A stretch of 64,000 nucleotides of DNA, taken from Geobacter sp. AOG1. GTDB lineage: Bacteria > Desulfobacterota > Desulfuromonadia > Geobacterales > Geobacteraceae. Each line of letters begins with the position of its first letter. Within the stretch, counting starts at the first letter, position 1. This document shows positions 27,463-38,862 of the stretch, piece by piece. The notes beneath the pieces are model-generated. The model saw only the letters and a list, made by a program, of their open reading frames with translations. It did not search any database and was not told the origin of the DNA. The stretch lies in the NCBI RefSeq assembly GCF_019972315.1, contig NZ_BLIZ01000001.1:1252513-1316512 (forward strand). Reading direction: 5' to 3'. The translations under genes and the position numbers were made by a program.

Positions 27463-28254
27463 ATGAAAAGGTTCTGCATGGTGGCTGCGGCTCTGTTGTT
27501 GGCGTTGACCACCGGTTCCGCCGAGGCCGCAACCATTCAGCGGGTCAATGTGGGACTCAATGATGTCATCGACACCCTGGAGAAATCGTACCGTTCCCTG
27601 AACGATGTGACCGCAGATTTCTTCCAGCGTTCGACCCTGGCGTCCTCAAAGCGGGAGATGCGTGCCGACGGGCAGATGTTTCTCAAACCACCCACCTCCT
27701 CCAGTCCGCTCATGTTCCGCTTTGACTACTTCCGCCCCCTGACCCAGGAAATCGTCTGCGACGGCAGGACCATGTGGATGTACCTGCCAGAGAACCGCCA
27801 GGTGATCCAGAGTGACGTCAGTTTTTTCTTCAGTCCCTTCAGTGCCGGCCAGTACAGTAACCAGCCGGTTAATTTTCTCCAGGGGATGGGGCGGTTTTCC
27901 AAGGATTTCCAGACGGTCTTTTCGTCCCAGCGGCAGGATATGGCGGGTAACTATGTCCTTGAACTCACCCCACGCCGTTCCTCTGTTACCATCACAAAGA
28001 TGTATCTGGTAATCAATCGGGATGCGGTGCTTTCTTACGTGGAGAACAACCGGGATATCACCAAGATAATCAACGACCCCCGGCGGCCGGAGTTTGCCTT
28101 TCCCCTCCTCTCTTCCACCGTCATAGATCCTCAAGGTAACACGACTATCATGGAGTTCAGCAATGCCAGGACAAACTCGCGGCTGATGGACAACATGTTC
28201 ACCTTTACCGTTCCGGCAGGCGTCCAGGTTGTGCGTCCGCCATCTGGCCGGTAA
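27463..28254 (+). CDS. LolA-like outer-membrane lipoprotein carrier protein (first of two)
   Basis: This is a periplasmic chaperone-like protein of the LolA family, which ferries lipoproteins from the inner to the outer membrane. The 263-residue product has a signal peptide (MKRFCMVAAALLLALTTGSA) and the LolA half-barrel: VIDTLEKSYRSLNDVTADFF, FRFDYFRPLTQEIVCDG, MWMYLPENRQVIQSD. A GGGAGGAGG box precedes the ATG. It is followed 108 bases later by a shorter paralogue; the pair probably arose by duplication. Whether both act on lipoproteins is unknown. Confidence 0.85.
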   Translation: MKRFCMVAAALLLALTTGSAEAATIQRVNVGLNDVIDTLEKSYRSLNDVTADFFQRSTLASSKREMRADGQMFLKPPTSSSPLMFRFDYFRPLTQEIVCDGRTMWMYLPENRQVIQSDVSFFFSPFSAGQYSNQPVNFLQGMGRFSKDFQTVFSSQRQDMAGNYVLELTPRRSSVTITKMYLVINRDAVLSYVENNRDITKIINDPRRPEFAFPLLSSTVIDPQGNTTIMEFSNARTNSRLMDNMFTFTVPAGVQVVRPPSGR

Positions 28255-28362
28255 GACCGGCAGGGACCGGACGCCAGGGTACCGCGGTTTTGCAAAGGCG
28301 ACATGCATTATTAATGTCGCCTTTGAACATTTAGCCGGCTATTCCGGTACAGGACAGAGGTT

Positions 28363-29076
28363 ATGAAAACATATATGTTGAGGTTGCTTTCTTCGCTTGT
28401 GCTGGTGGCAATCATGATTCAGGGGGCTACCGCAGCCGAACTGAAGGATGTGGTCGACACCCTTGAGCAGGGCTACCGCGTTCTTACTGACCTGCAGGCC
28501 GACTTCACCCAGCGCACCACCATTGCCTCCCTGAAGCGGGAGGAGCGTGGTGGCGGCGAACTGCTCATGAAGAAGCCGTCGGGGGCAAACGCCATGTTCC
28601 GTTTCAATTACTCAAAGCCGAAGCAGCAGATTATCTCCAACGGCAAGACGGTCTGGTACTACCTCCCCGACAACAAGCAGGTCATGGTGATGGAGATGGC
28701 GGCCATGTTCCAGGGGGGTAACGGGGTAGCGCTTAACTATCTGACGGGGATGGGGAGCGTGTCGCGCGATTTCACCATCAGCTTCGCCGGCGATGGTCGG
28801 GACAAGAAGGGGAACTATGTTCTCGATCTCGTGCCGAAGAAACCGAGCCAGGCTCTTGCCAGGCTTCAACTGACCATCGCCGCAACGGCCGTGGATCGCT
28901 TTCTGGTGGATCACAAGCCGGAAGTGCCGTTTCCCATCCTCGCATCAGTGGTGTACGACCAGTTAGGCAACAAGACCGCCATCGACTACACCCGGGTCAA
29001 GGTGAATCGCGGTATCGGGGGGAATCGTTTCACCTTCAAGGTGCCCGACGGAGTGGAAATCATAAGGAACAGGTAA
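28363..29076 (+). CDS. LolA-like outer-membrane lipoprotein carrier protein (second of two)
   Basis: This paralogue of the preceding gene has 237 residues. A signal peptide (LSSLVLVAIMIQGATAAE) is followed by VVDTLEQGYRVLTDLQADFT, FRFNYSKPKQQIISNGKTVW and YYLPDNKQVMVMEM, aligning with the classic LolA core. It is closer than its neighbour to the canonical size of about 200 residues and is the better candidate for the true LolA. The 108-base gap before it contains no obvious promoter, so co-transcription is likely. Confidence 0.86.
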   Translation: MKTYMLRLLSSLVLVAIMIQGATAAELKDVVDTLEQGYRVLTDLQADFTQRTTIASLKREERGGGELLMKKPSGANAMFRFNYSKPKQQIISNGKTVWYYLPDNKQVMVMEMAAMFQGGNGVALNYLTGMGSVSRDFTISFAGDGRDKKGNYVLDLVPKKPSQALARLQLTIAATAVDRFLVDHKPEVPFPILASVVYDQLGNKTAIDYTRVKVNRGIGGNRFTFKVPDGVEIIRNR

Positions 29077-29127
29077 GAGGTCGATAGCGAAGAATACCTC
29101 TACCTGATTTATTAAGGAGGTTGTGAG

Positions 29128-29613
29128 ATGCCGTCATTCGACATCGTTTCCAAGGTAGATATGCAGGAGGTGGATAACGCGGTCAACCAGACCGTTAAGG
29201 AGATTGCCCAGCGTTACGACTTCAAAGGGAGCAAGTGCGAGGTGACCCAGGAAAAGGAGAGCATCAAAGTACTGGCGGACGATGATTTCCGGCTGAAGTC
29301 GATCATCGACATTCTTCAGTCCAAGTTCATCAAGCGGGGGATATCCGTAAAAGCGCTTCAGTACGGGAAGGCAGAGTCCGCCTCCGGCAGCATGGTGCGG
29401 CAGATAATCACCATCCAGCAGGGGATCTCCAAAGAAAAGGGGAAGGAGATCAACGCTGTCATCAAGGAGACCAAGCTCAAGGTGCAGAGCCAGATTCAGG
29501 ACGACCAGGTGCGGGTGACCGGCAAGAACATCGATGACCTCCAGGAGGTCATCAGGATTCTGAAGGGGAAGAATCTGGATGTCGAGATGCAATTCATAAA
29601 TTTCAGGTCGTAA
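29128..29613 (+). CDS. YajQ-family nucleotide-binding protein
   Basis: This cytoplasmic protein belongs to the YajQ family, some members of which bind cyclic di-GMP. The 161-residue product begins [20 protein letters not shown] and contains [12 protein letters not shown] and [14 protein letters not shown], all family hallmarks, giving two RRM-like domains. AAGGAGG sits just upstream. It lies between the LolA pair and rimO. A signalling role here is an inference from the family; the window separately encodes HD-GYP and GGDEF proteins. Confidence 0.93.
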   Translation: MPSFDIVSKVDMQEVDNAVNQTVKEIAQRYDFKGSKCEVTQEKESIKVLADDDFRLKSIIDILQSKFIKRGISVKALQYGKAESASGSMVRQIITIQQGISKEKGKEINAVIKETKLKVQSQIQDDQVRVTGKNIDDLQEVIRILKGKNLDVEMQFINFRS

Positions 29614-29662
29614 TTCGGTATCCTTCGAGGGTGCCCCTACAAAACGTTTTCACGAGGTCATA

Positions 29663-31006
29663 TTGAGCACAGCTAAAGAAAAAGTCAGCCTGGTCAGCCT
29701 CGGCTGTCCGAAGAATCTGGTGGACGCCGAGGTGATGCTCGGCTATCTGTCCAATGAGAAGTACGAGATCACGACCGACGAACGGGATGCCGATATCATC
29801 ATCGTCAATACCTGTTCGTTCATAAAAGAGGCGAAGCAAGAGAGCATTGACACCATTCTCGACCTGGCCGACCGCAAGCATGACGCCCGCTGCCGGCTTC
29901 TCATCGTCACCGGCTGCCTTCCCCAGCGCTACCAGGAGGAACTGGCCCAGGACCTTCCGGAGGTGGACATCTTCGTCGGGACCGGCGATTACCCGCGTAT
30001 CGCCGAGATCATTGCGGAAAAGGAGGGGACCGATGAGCAACTCCGCTATGTTGGCGATCCCAACCTCATCTATGACGAGAACCTCCCCCGCCTCAAATCG
30101 TCTCCGGCCTACACTGCCTACCTGAAGATCGCCGAGGGGTGCTCCAACTGCTGCTCCTACTGCGTCATTCCGTCTCTGCGTGGTTCCTTCCGCTCCCGTC
30201 CCAAGGCTCGGCTCCTTGAGGAAGCTCGCACCCTGGTGGCGGGTGGGGTGAAGGAAATCAACCTGATTGCCCAGGACATCACCGGCTACGGCCAGGATCT
30301 GCCGGAGCGGCCGACCTTGGAGGAACTCATACGGGAATTGGCGAAGATCGAGGGACTTGCCTGGATCAGGCTTCTCTACGCCTATCCCGACGGCATACGG
30401 GAGAGTCTCATCGAGGTCATCAGGACCGAATCCAAGGTCTGCAAATATCTTGATATTCCTCTCCAGCACATCAGTGATCCCATTCTCAAGAAGATGAATC
30501 GCCGCAGTTCGGAAGCGGAGATCCGGGCACTCATAAACCGGTTGCGGGAAGAGATTCCCGGTGTTGCCCTGCGTACTTCCCTCATCGTCGGTTTTCCCGG
30601 CGAAACCGATGACGATTTCAAGAAGCTTCTCCGGTTTGTGGAGGAGGCTCAGTTCGACCGGCTCGGGGTCTTCTGCTACTCGCGGGAAGAGGGGACGCCG
30701 GCGGCGGAGATGCCGGAGCAGGTTTCGGAGCGGGTCAAGCGGGAACGCTACAAGAAGCTGATGCGGGCTCAGGCGCGACTCTCCTTTCGGCGCAACCGCC
30801 AGCTGATCGATACGGTGGAACAGGTCATCGTCGAAGGGTACAGCGAGGAGACCGAACTGCTGCTGCGGGGGCGCTCGGCCCGCCAGGCACCCGACATCGA
30901 CGGACAGGTTTATATCACCGCCGGTAATGCCAATGTGGGGGATATCGTCAATCTGCGGATTACCGACTCCTCGGACTATGATCTTATCGGGGAAATCGTT
31001 GCCTGA
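29663..31006 (+). CDS. rimO: Ribosomal protein uS12 methylthiotransferase RimO
   Basis: RimO is a radical SAM enzyme that adds a methylthio group to a conserved aspartate of ribosomal protein S12. The 447-residue product has the N-terminal UPF0004 domain with cluster cysteines ([26 protein letters not shown]), the radical SAM motif CSNCCSYC (CxxxCxxC), FPGETDDDF, and a C-terminal TRAM domain. The start is TTG (29663) with GAGGT upstream. The first residues ([14 protein letters not shown]) agree with RimO rather than MiaB. Confidence 0.94.
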   Translation: MSTAKEKVSLVSLGCPKNLVDAEVMLGYLSNEKYEITTDERDADIIIVNTCSFIKEAKQESIDTILDLADRKHDARCRLLIVTGCLPQRYQEELAQDLPEVDIFVGTGDYPRIAEIIAEKEGTDEQLRYVGDPNLIYDENLPRLKSSPAYTAYLKIAEGCSNCCSYCVIPSLRGSFRSRPKARLLEEARTLVAGGVKEINLIAQDITGYGQDLPERPTLEELIRELAKIEGLAWIRLLYAYPDGIRESLIEVIRTESKVCKYLDIPLQHISDPILKKMNRRSSEAEIRALINRLREEIPGVALRTSLIVGFPGETDDDFKKLLRFVEEAQFDRLGVFCYSREEGTPAAEMPEQVSERVKRERYKKLMRAQARLSFRRNRQLIDTVEQVIVEGYSEETELLLRGRSARQAPDIDGQVYITAGNANVGDIVNLRITDSSDYDLIGEIVA

Positions 31007-31043
31007 AGCCGCGGCGCGGGGTTTCCGCCTCCCGGCTTTTTCC

Positions 31044-31071
31044 TTGACAAAAGGGGAAATTACTGTATTAT
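31044..31071 (+). promoter_or_regulatory. Sigma-70 promoter of the DksA/TraR-type gene
   Basis: A perfect TTGACA and TATTAT are 16 bases apart, about 45 bases upstream of the ATG. This suggests the zinc-finger gene is transcribed apart from rimO. Confidence 0.75.
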
Positions 31072-31116
31072 TGCGACGCCTCGAAGGGGGACATTTCAAG
31101 ATGGAGCGTGGGTGTA

Positions 31117-31536
31117 ATGGTTGAAAAGATGGACGAGATGAAGGCGATCCTCCTGAGAATGAAGGACGATACGCTTACGGAGATAAACAAGGCGGTCAAA
31201 AGCGGCTCCAGCCTCTCCACCGGCGAGCCGAGCGGAGATATTTACGACCAGGCTTCATCGGAACGGGACCGGGAACTGGGTCTGCTGCTGAATGACCGGG
31301 AGCGGGAAAAGCTCCACAACATCGACGAGGCCCTCCTCAAGATTGAGGACGGCGAGTACGGTATCTGTGAGGAGTGCGAGGAGGAGATCCCCCTCGGCCG
31401 GCTCAAAGTCATGCCCTTTGCCCGGTACTGCGTCAAGTGCAAGGCCGACATCGAGAAGCAGCAGGCACAGACCAAGCGTTTCGAGGAAGAGCGGGCCTAC
31501 AGGGAGATCGCCCTAGGGGAAGAGGAAGAGGCCTGA
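31117..31536 (+). CDS. DksA/TraR C4-type zinc-finger protein
   Basis: This DksA-like protein probably acts in the secondary channel of RNA polymerase. The 139-residue product has a coiled-coil N-terminal half (MKAILLRMKDDTLTEINK), the DQASSERDRELGLLLNDRER segment and a C4 zinc finger, CEECEEEIP then YCVKCKADIE. The usual DxxDxA acidic tip is not obvious, so it may be a TraR/YocK-like relative rather than DksA itself. ATG 31117 has GGAG about 12 bases upstream; GTG 31108 is a less likely alternative. A terminator follows. Confidence 0.85.
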   Translation: MVEKMDEMKAILLRMKDDTLTEINKAVKSGSSLSTGEPSGDIYDQASSERDRELGLLLNDREREKLHNIDEALLKIEDGEYGICEECEEEIPLGRLKVMPFARYCVKCKADIEKQQAQTKRFEEERAYREIALGEEEEA

Positions 31537-31582
31537 GAAAACAAAAGGGATTGCCGCTGGCACTCCCTTACTGTCAAGATAC

Positions 31583-31618
31583 AAAAGGCGGCCCGCATCC
31601 TGCGGGCCGTCTTTTCTT
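31583..31618. terminator. Bidirectional terminator between the dksA-like gene and gpmI
   Basis: A ten-base stem (GGCGGCCCGC with GCGGGCCGTC, one G-T pair) is flanked by AAAA and TTTTCTT. It can end the plus-strand gene and the minus-strand gpmI transcript. Confidence 0.85.
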
Positions 31619-31660
31619 GTGCTCAGTGACCTCGGTGGCCAATGCATGTCAGTTGAGAAA

Positions 31661-33196
31661 TTACTCCGCGAGCAGGCTTTTACCGGTCATTTCCTTGGGC
31701 TGCGGGATGCCGAGGAGGTGCAGCATGGTCGGTGCGATGTCGGCCAGTATACCGGGCCGCAACGTTTTCCCCTTACACGTATCGTTAACAAGTATGAGCG
31801 GCACCCGGTCGGTGGTGTGGGCGGTGTGGGGGCCGCCGGTTTCGTCCACCATGACTTCTGCATTGCCGTGATCGGCGGTGATGATGGCCGTCCCTCCCAT
31901 CTCGCGCACTTTTGTCACCAGTCGGCCGACGCAGTCGTCAACCGTCTCGATGGCCCGTATGGCGGCCGGCATGATGCCGGTGTGCCCCACCATGTCGGCG
32001 TTGGCGAAGTTGAGGACAATGACGTCGTAGTTCCCCGTGTCGAGGCGCTTCATCAGTTCGTCGGTGACCAGATAGGCACTCATTTCCGGCTTCTGGTCAT
32101 AGGTGGCGACCTCCTTGGGCGAGGGGATGAGGCAGCGCTCCTCACCGGGAAACGGTTCCTCCACGCCTCCATTGAAGAAAAAGGTGACGTGGGCATATTT
32201 CTCCGTTTCGGCAATCCGGAGTTGCGTAAGGCCATGCTTTCCCAGTACTTCGCCGAGGATGTTGGTAAGAGACTCCGGACCGAAGGCAAGGGGGAGGCCG
32301 AAGGTGGCGTCGTATTCGGTCATGCAGACGTAGGCGGAGAGCCGCGGCCGGTCCTGCCGGACAAAGCCGGGACAGTCATCCAGTGCCAACGCCCGGGTGA
32401 TTTCACGGGCCCGGTCGGAGCGGAAGTTGAAGAAGATAAAGCCGTCGCCGTCCCGTACTGTTCCCACCGGCTGGCCGTTGGCGACGATCACCGCCGGCTT
32501 CACGAACTCGTCGTTCACCCCCGCGGCGTAGCTTGCATCGATGGCTTCCGCGGCACTTTTCCTTGACTCTCCAGTACCGCGAACGATGGCGTTGTAGGCC
32601 TGCTCGACCCGCTCCCACCGGTTGTCCCTGTCCATGGCGTAGTAGCGGCCGATAACCGTGGCAATCTTTCCCGCGCCGATCTTTCCTATTTCAACTCCCA
32701 GTTGGGCGAGATAGCCGGCACCGCTCTTGGGGGGGGTGTCCCGGCCATCCATGAGGCAGTGGACGAATGTCTCTACCCCTTCCCTGCGGGCAAGTTCCAG
32801 GAGTCCATAGAGGTGGGTGTTGTGAGAATGCACTCCGCCGTCGGAGAGAAGGCCGGCCAGATGGAGCCGGCCGCCGGCGGCCTTGGCCTTGCGGATGCAG
32901 TCGAGGAGCACCGGATTGTCGAAGAAATCGCCGTCATTGATCGATTTGGAGATGCGAGTCAGGTCCTGGTAAACGGTCCTGCCGGCACCGATGTTCAGGT
33001 GTCCCACTTCCGAATTTCCCATCTGGCCGTCGGGGAGGCCCACCGACATGCCGGAAGTGCCGATGTCGGTACAGGGGTACTCTCGGCAGAGCCCGGTCAT
33101 GTTCGGTGTCCGGGCCTGGGCGATGGCGTTGTGTTCAGGGTGGGGGTTCAGCCCCCAGCCGTCGAGAATCATCAGCAGCAATGGTTGTTTCGGCAT
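31661..33196 (-). CDS. gpmI: 2,3-bisphosphoglycerate-independent phosphoglycerate mutase
   Basis: GpmI interconverts 3- and 2-phosphoglycerate in glycolysis and gluconeogenesis using two Mn ions. The 511-residue protein has the alkaline-phosphatase-like core: [12 protein letters not shown], the catalytic Ser in [43 protein letters not shown] and [12 protein letters not shown] 33196 is chosen with a GAGGAG box nine bases upstream, rather than an ATG five codons earlier. It is the last gene of the minus-strand housekeeping run. Confidence 0.97.
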   Translation of the reverse strand: MPKQPLLLMILDGWGLNPHPEHNAIAQARTPNMTGLCREYPCTDIGTSGMSVGLPDGQMGNSEVGHLNIGAGRTVYQDLTRISKSINDGDFFDNPVLLDCIRKAKAAGGRLHLAGLLSDGGVHSHNTHLYGLLELARREGVETFVHCLMDGRDTPPKSGAGYLAQLGVEIGKIGAGKIATVIGRYYAMDRDNRWERVEQAYNAIVRGTGESRKSAAEAIDASYAAGVNDEFVKPAVIVANGQPVGTVRDGDGFIFFNFRSDRAREITRALALDDCPGFVRQDRPRLSAYVCMTEYDATFGLPLAFGPESLTNILGEVLGKHGLTQLRIAETEKYAHVTFFFNGGVEEPFPGEERCLIPSPKEVATYDQKPEMSAYLVTDELMKRLDTGNYDVIVLNFANADMVGHTGIMPAAIRAIETVDDCVGRLVTKVREMGGTAIITADHGNAEVMVDETGGPHTAHTTDRVPLILVNDTCKGKTLRPGILADIAPTMLHLLGIPQPKEMTGKSLLAE

Positions 33197-33229
33197 ATTG
33201 GTTCTCCTCACTCTTCACGTTTCACCGGT

Positions 33230-33691
33230 TCAATGGTGGTACGGTTCGTTGTTGAGAATGGTGAATCCCCGGTAAATCTGTTCCAGCAGGAAAAGCCGCA
33301 CCATCTGGTGGGTGAAGGTGAGGCGTGACAGGGCAATGGTGCGTTGTGCCTGGCGGCGGAACTCGTCGCTGAAGCCGTAGGCCCCGCCGATGGCGAACAC
33401 CAGTTCGGGAATGGCGCTGTCACGTTGCTTTTCGATGAAGGTTGCCAGCTGGCGGGAGTCCAGTTCATCTCCCCGTTCGTCGAGAAGGACCAGACAGGCG
33501 TTTTTCGGCAGGAGTTTCCCGAGTCGTGCGCACTCTGCAGCACGCCCCATTTCATGCTGGATCCCCTTTTCCTCTTTTGCCTCTGAAATTTCCAGGGGTG
33601 TATAGCGCCGGATGCGGCCTGCGTACTCCTCGATACCGGCCTTTACCCATGCCTCCTGGGTCTTGCCGACCCAGACGACCCTGATCTTCAC
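33230..33691 (-). CDS. rlmH: 23S rRNA (pseudouridine1915-N3)-methyltransferase RlmH
   Basis: RlmH is a SPOUT methyltransferase that modifies pseudouridine 1915 in the ribosome decoding region. The 153 residues include VKIRVVWVGKTQEAWV at the start, the SAM-binding knot VFAIGGAYGFSDEF and the invariant C-terminus RLFLLEQIYRGFTILN followed by EPYHH. The GTG start overlaps the rsfS stop by four bases with AGGGA upstream; the open frame runs 20 codons further but lacks support. Confidence 0.96.
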   Translation of the reverse strand: MKIRVVWVGKTQEAWVKAGIEEYAGRIRRYTPLEISEAKEEKGIQHEMGRAAECARLGKLLPKNACLVLLDERGDELDSRQLATFIEKQRDSAIPELVFAIGGAYGFSDEFRRQAQRTIALSRLTFTHQMVRLFLLEQIYRGFTILNNEPYHH

Positions 33692-34074
33692 AGTTCCCTG
33701 TCTTCCCAGCGGTATTCGGCGGGGATTTCCACTTCCGGCGCGGCGCTCCAAAGTTCATCCAGGTCGTAGCGGTGGCGCAGTTCCTCCTGAAAGACATGGA
33801 CGATCACGTCACCGTAATCGATGACGATCCAGTTCCCTTCCTTCTCCCCCTCGATATCCAGGAATTTGCCGAATTTCTTCAGCCCCTGCCGGACCGAATC
33901 GGCGATGGCCTGGACCTGCTTGTCCGAACGGCCGGATGCCAGTACCAGGTAATCGGCGATGGAGGAAAGCTTCCGTATTTCCAGGACCCGAACGTCGAGG
34001 GCCTTCTTGTCGAGTGCCAGGGCGGCGGATTTGATGGCCCGTTCCTGGGCCTCCATAATCTGTTTAGTACTCAT
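33688..34074 (-). CDS. rsfS: Ribosomal silencing factor RsfS
   Basis: RsfS (Iojap family) binds uL14 and blocks subunit joining when nutrients are scarce. The 128-residue product shows ALDKKALDVRVLEIRKLSSI, ADYLVLASGRSDKQVQAIAD and WIVIDYGDVIVHVF, all conserved in the family. It sits between nadD and rlmH and overlaps each by four bases, the common bacterial order. Confidence 0.95.
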   Translation of the reverse strand: MSTKQIMEAQERAIKSAALALDKKALDVRVLEIRKLSSIADYLVLASGRSDKQVQAIADSVRQGLKKFGKFLDIEGEKEGNWIVIDYGDVIVHVFQEELRHRYDLDELWSAAPEVEIPAEYRWEDREL

Positions 34075-34712
34075 AGGTACAACCTCTGTTCCTTTATGTA
34101 ATGCTCGACCGTTGACGGTACGAGGTATCTGAGCGAGTGCCCCTGCCGGGCCTGTTCCCGGATGGCGCTGGATGAGATGTCGAAGGGAATCCCGCGCAGG
34201 TAATGGACCGAGTAGCCTGAGCGGTGGACGAGGCGGTGTTCCTCGGGTAAATAATCGAATTCCCCGGCAATGGCGGTGGGGAGGACTGTCTCCAAGTCGG
34301 TAATAGCGGCGCCAGGGCGTTCCACTACCACCAGGTTGCAGCAGGCAAATATGGCGTCAAATTCATGCCAGCTGCCGATTTCCAGGAAGGAGTCGCTGCC
34401 AATGATGAAAAAGAATTCGTCGTTGGGATGGTCGTTACGCAGGGTCCGCAGGGTATCGATCGAATAGGACCTTCCCCCCCGCTTTCCCTCCATGTCCGAC
34501 ACGCTGAAGGCTGGGTTGTCCTGTACCGCCAGCTGCACCATGGCAAGCCGGTGCGCAAAAGGAATCTCTCCTGCCAGCGGCTTGTGGGGTGGCGACGACG
34601 CCGGGATGAAGACCACCCGTGCCAGCTCAAGACTGTCCCGCACCTCCTCTGCGATGCGCAGATGAGCCAAATGAATTGGATTGAAGGTGCCGCCGATAAT
34701 GCCTACTTTCAC
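34071..34712 (-). CDS. nadD: Nicotinate-nucleotide adenylyltransferase
   Basis: NadD adenylates nicotinate mononucleotide in NAD synthesis. The 213-residue protein has the nucleotidyltransferase signature GGTFNPIHLAHL, PPHK, FFIIGSDSFLEI and the ISSSAIRE motif. The GTG start (VKVGIIGGTF) is selected because the fold begins there; an ATG 21 codons upstream adds unrelated residues. The intergenic region before it holds the dispersed element (copy 2). Confidence 0.95.
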   Translation of the reverse strand: MKVGIIGGTFNPIHLAHLRIAEEVRDSLELARVVFIPASSPPHKPLAGEIPFAHRLAMVQLAVQDNPAFSVSDMEGKRGGRSYSIDTLRTLRNDHPNDEFFFIIGSDSFLEIGSWHEFDAIFACCNLVVVERPGAAITDLETVLPTAIAGEFDYLPEEHRLVHRSGYSVHYLRGIPFDISSSAIREQARQGHSLRYLVPSTVEHYIKEQRLYL

Positions 34713-34780
34713 AAAGACCCCGGAATCATTTTTAACAGCACAGGAATCGGGATGAAACGATTCGTCATCAATCACTACTC

Positions 34781-34901
34781 AGGAATGTGATTTTTTCGCA
34801 AGGTCAAGGCGATCAAGGGGTGACGCGGAGGCGTAGCAGCGCTACGCCGCACAAGGAATCCCCGAAGATCAACGCAGAGATTGCGTAAAAGGCGCGTTCC
34901 T
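34781..34901 (-). repeat. 120-base dispersed palindromic element, copy 2 (after proA)
   Basis: The ends are AGGAATGTG and CGCGTTCCT, which pair if two T-G wobbles are allowed. The central stem GGCGTAGC has loop AGC and GCTACGCC (34830-34848). The inner CGCAA/TTGCG is kept. The right end overlaps the first base of the proA stop codon (complement of 34901-34903). Internal sequence is about 85 percent like copy 1 by eye. Confidence 0.85.
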
Positions 34902-36157
34902 TATTGTCGTATTTGTCCGTCACCGTAGACGATGAACTTGGTCGTCGTCAGATCCTCCAGTCCCATGGGGCCGAAGGAGTGGAGCTTGGTGGTTGAGATG
35001 CCGATCTCCGCGCCGAGTCCCAACTGGTTACCGTCGGCGAAACGGGTCGAGGCGTTGACCAGTACGCAGCTCGAGTTTACCTCTCTGATGAATCGCTGGG
35101 CGGTGGCGTAGTCGCTGGTGACGATTGCCTCGGTGTGGAGCGAGCCGTACCGGTTGATGTGGTCGATCGCCTCGTCCAGACCGTCCACCACCCGGGCCGC
35201 AAGGATCAACTCCAGGTACTCGGCATGCCAGTCCTCTTCCGTCGCGGGTTTGGCCTGGGGGGCGAACTGGCGGAAGCAGTCATCGCCCCGCAGTTCTACC
35301 TTGAGGCCTGTGAGGGTTGTGGCGATGCGGGGGATGAAGGTCTCGGCCACATCTTTGTGCACGAGAAGGGTTTCCAGGGCGTTGCAGACGCCGGGACGCT
35401 GAGTCTTGGCGTTGATGATGATCCTCTCAGCCATGTCGAAGTCGGCTGTGGCATCGACGAATACATGACAGACCCCTTTGTAATGCTTGATGACCGGAAT
35501 CTTGGAGTGCTCCACCACGAAGCGGATGAGGCTTTCGCCGCCACGGGGGATGATGAGGTCGATGAATTCCTCCTGCTTGAGCAGTTCCAGTACCCCCTCC
35601 CTCTCAGCAAAGGGAACGACAGCGAGGGCCGCTGCCGGGATGCCGGCCTTGTTCATCTCAGCCTGAAGAATACGGGCAATGGCCAGGTTTGAGTGGATCG
35701 CCTCGGAGCCGCCACGCAGTATCACGCCATTCCCAGCCTTGAGGCAGAGGGCCGCCGCATCGGCAGTGACGTTGGGACGTGCTTCGTAGATGATGCCGAT
35801 GACCCCCAGAGGGATGCGCATCTTGCCCACCTGCAGGTCGTTGGGGCGTTTCCACATCCTGGTTACCTCGCCGACCGGGTCGGGGAGAGTGGCCACTTCC
35901 CGCAGACCGTCTGCCATCGCCCTAACCCGCGTTTCATCGAGCATGAGGCGGTCGAGCATGGCACTGGAGAGCCCTTTCTGTTCACCCGCCGACAGGTCTT
36001 TTTTGTTTTCACCCACGAGTATGGCTGTATTGGCGACAAGGGCATCGGCCATGGCGAGGAGCAGCCCGTTTTTCGCCCCGGAAGAGAGGCGGGCCATCAC
36101 GTGCGAGGCCTGACGTGCATCAGTGGCGATTTTTCTGATCTGTTCGGCTATGGTCAT
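34901..36157 (-). CDS. proA: Gamma-glutamyl phosphate reductase
   Basis: ProA reduces gamma-glutamyl phosphate to glutamate semialdehyde in proline synthesis. The 418-residue enzyme has [28 protein letters not shown], the [12 protein letters not shown] region and the catalytic Cys in [22 protein letters not shown] precedes the ATG. It follows proB by 41 bases, so the first two steps of the pathway are encoded together. Confidence 0.97.
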   Translation of the reverse strand: MTIAEQIRKIATDARQASHVMARLSSGAKNGLLLAMADALVANTAILVGENKKDLSAGEQKGLSSAMLDRLMLDETRVRAMADGLREVATLPDPVGEVTRMWKRPNDLQVGKMRIPLGVIGIIYEARPNVTADAAALCLKAGNGVILRGGSEAIHSNLAIARILQAEMNKAGIPAAALAVVPFAEREGVLELLKQEEFIDLIIPRGGESLIRFVVEHSKIPVIKHYKGVCHVFVDATADFDMAERIIINAKTQRPGVCNALETLLVHKDVAETFIPRIATTLTGLKVELRGDDCFRQFAPQAKPATEEDWHAEYLELILAARVVDGLDEAIDHINRYGSLHTEAIVTSDYATAQRFIREVNSSCVLVNASTRFADGNQLGLGAEIGISTTKLHSFGPMGLEDLTTTKFIVYGDGQIRQ

Positions 36158-36198
36158 GCTGGGTCCCTCCGCATTAAGTAATCGGACGATGTTGCACT

Positions 36199-37320
36199 TC
36201 AGAGCACCACCAGGTTGTCCCGGTGAATGATCTCGTCCCCGTACCGGTAACCAAGAATCTGCTCGATCTCGCCGCTTTTGTGACCGAGGATCTTGCCGAG
36301 TTCCTGGCTCGCGTAGTCGACGATGCCGCGGGCGAACTCCGTGCCGTCCGGGCCGCAGACCCGCACGCAGGACCCCCGTTCGAATTCCCCTTCGATACCG
36401 ACGATGCCGGAGGGGAGGAGGCTTCTGCCATGCTGGGCAAGCACCTTGCGTGCCCCTTCGTCGACAATGATCCTGCCGCGGGGTCGCAGGGTGTAGGCGA
36501 TCCAGTGCTTGCGCCGGTTCAGCACCGTCCGCGCCGGCAGGAACAGGGTCCCCACCTCTTCTCCCGCCATAATTCGGGTGAGGTTGCCGGCGGTCATGCC
36601 GTTGATCATGATCGTCGCTACGCCGAACTGCCCCGCCTTTTTCGCGGCCGCCAACTTAGTGGCCATGCCACCGGTGCCAACGGTAGAACCGGAGCTTCCT
36701 CCCGCCTTCTCCACGTCCTTGGTGATGGCCCGTACCAGCGGCACCAGCCGGGCGTCGGGGTTTCCCCGGGGGTCGGCATCGTAAAAACCGTCTATGTCGG
36801 TCAGGATCACCAGAAGCTGGGCTTCGGTCAGGTTGGTCACCAGGGCCGACAGGTTGTCGTTGTCGCCAAACTTGATTTCATCCACCACGACGGTGTCGTT
36901 CTCGTTGATGATCGGGATGACGCCGAAGTGTAGGAGGGTGTCGAGGGTGGCGCGGGCGTTGAGAAAGCGCTGCCGGTCCATCAGGTCGTGCCGCGTGAGG
37001 AGAAGCTGGGCCACCTTGTGTCCGTGGGCGGCAAACGCCTCTTCGTAGGCGCGCATGAGCCGTGGTTGGCCAATGGCCGCCGCGGCTTGCTTCTGGGGGA
37101 TGGTTCGGGGGCGGTCGTCCAGCCCGAGCTCCTTGCGCCCGGCCGCTCCGGCCCCTGAGGAGACCATGATGACCTCAAAGCCACGGCTGCGCAGATCGGT
37201 GATCTCGGCGGCGAGACGGCCGATGGTCGCCAGGTCGAGACCGTTGTCGGTGCAGGTGAGGACCCGGCTGCCGATTTTGATGACGAGCCGTTTGACCTTG
37301 TGGAGAATTTCTTCGCGCAT
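36199..37320 (-). CDS. proB: Glutamate 5-kinase
   Basis: ProB phosphorylates glutamate, the committed and usually proline-inhibited step of proline synthesis. The 373 residues contain an amino-acid kinase domain ([58 protein letters not shown]) and a C-terminal PUA domain (about 280-365, [28 protein letters not shown]). It lies between obg and proA; this obg-proB-proA order is common. Confidence 0.97.
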   Translation of the reverse strand: MREEILHKVKRLVIKIGSRVLTCTDNGLDLATIGRLAAEITDLRSRGFEVIMVSSGAGAAGRKELGLDDRPRTIPQKQAAAAIGQPRLMRAYEEAFAAHGHKVAQLLLTRHDLMDRQRFLNARATLDTLLHFGVIPIINENDTVVVDEIKFGDNDNLSALVTNLTEAQLLVILTDIDGFYDADPRGNPDARLVPLVRAITKDVEKAGGSSGSTVGTGGMATKLAAAKKAGQFGVATIMINGMTAGNLTRIMAGEEVGTLFLPARTVLNRRKHWIAYTLRPRGRIIVDEGARKVLAQHGRSLLPSGIVGIEGEFERGSCVRVCGPDGTEFARGIVDYASQELGKILGHKSGEIEQILGYRYGDEIIHRDNLVVL

Positions 37321-37448
37321 GGCGTGCCTGTTTTTTCGCTGATGTCCCGACGCGCTGAATGAGCGTTTCCGCCGAGGACCTCCGTAAATGTGCCGCAGTT
37401 ACTAAGGATATGACATTACATACCATGTTTGCCCGGGCATGGCAAACG

Positions 37449-38555
<1,107 letters not shown>

Positions 38556-38575
38556 CGTTGTTTGTGGTTGGCTCC

Positions 38576-38833
38576 CTAGTTTGCGGGGTAGACGGAAACC
38601 TTCTTGCGGTCCCGGCCGAGCCGTTCGAACTTGACAACGCCGTCGATCAGGGCGTAGAGGGTGTAATCCCTGCCACATCCGACGTTGGTTCCCGGATGAA
38701 TCTGGGTACCGCGCTGACGGTAGATGATGTTGCCGGCTGTGACGGCTTCGCCGCCGAACTTCTTGCAGCCGAGGCGTTTGCTTTCCGAGTCGCGGCCGTT
38801 ACGCGAACTTCCGCCGGCTTTCTTGTGTGCCAT
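38576..38833 (-). CDS. rpmA: 50S ribosomal protein bL27
   Basis: bL27 lies close to the peptidyl-transferase centre. The 85 residues begin [16 protein letters not shown] and contain [28 protein letters not shown] and [16 protein letters not shown], all invariant family segments. The N-terminus is the short, non-cleaved form. It sits 29 bases after rplU. Confidence 0.98.
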   Translation of the reverse strand: MAHKKAGGSSRNGRDSESKRLGCKKFGGEAVTAGNIIYRQRGTQIHPGTNVGCGRDYTLYALIDGVVKFERLGRDRKKVSVYPAN

Positions 38834-38862
38834 GGTGCTATCTCCTTGATCAGGTAAAACTT

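Noticed and set aside
29603-31099. Long open frame of nearly 500 codons antisense to rimO
   Set aside because: It mirrors rimO across its length, has no ribosome site or recognisable domain, and is expected from GC-rich codon bias.
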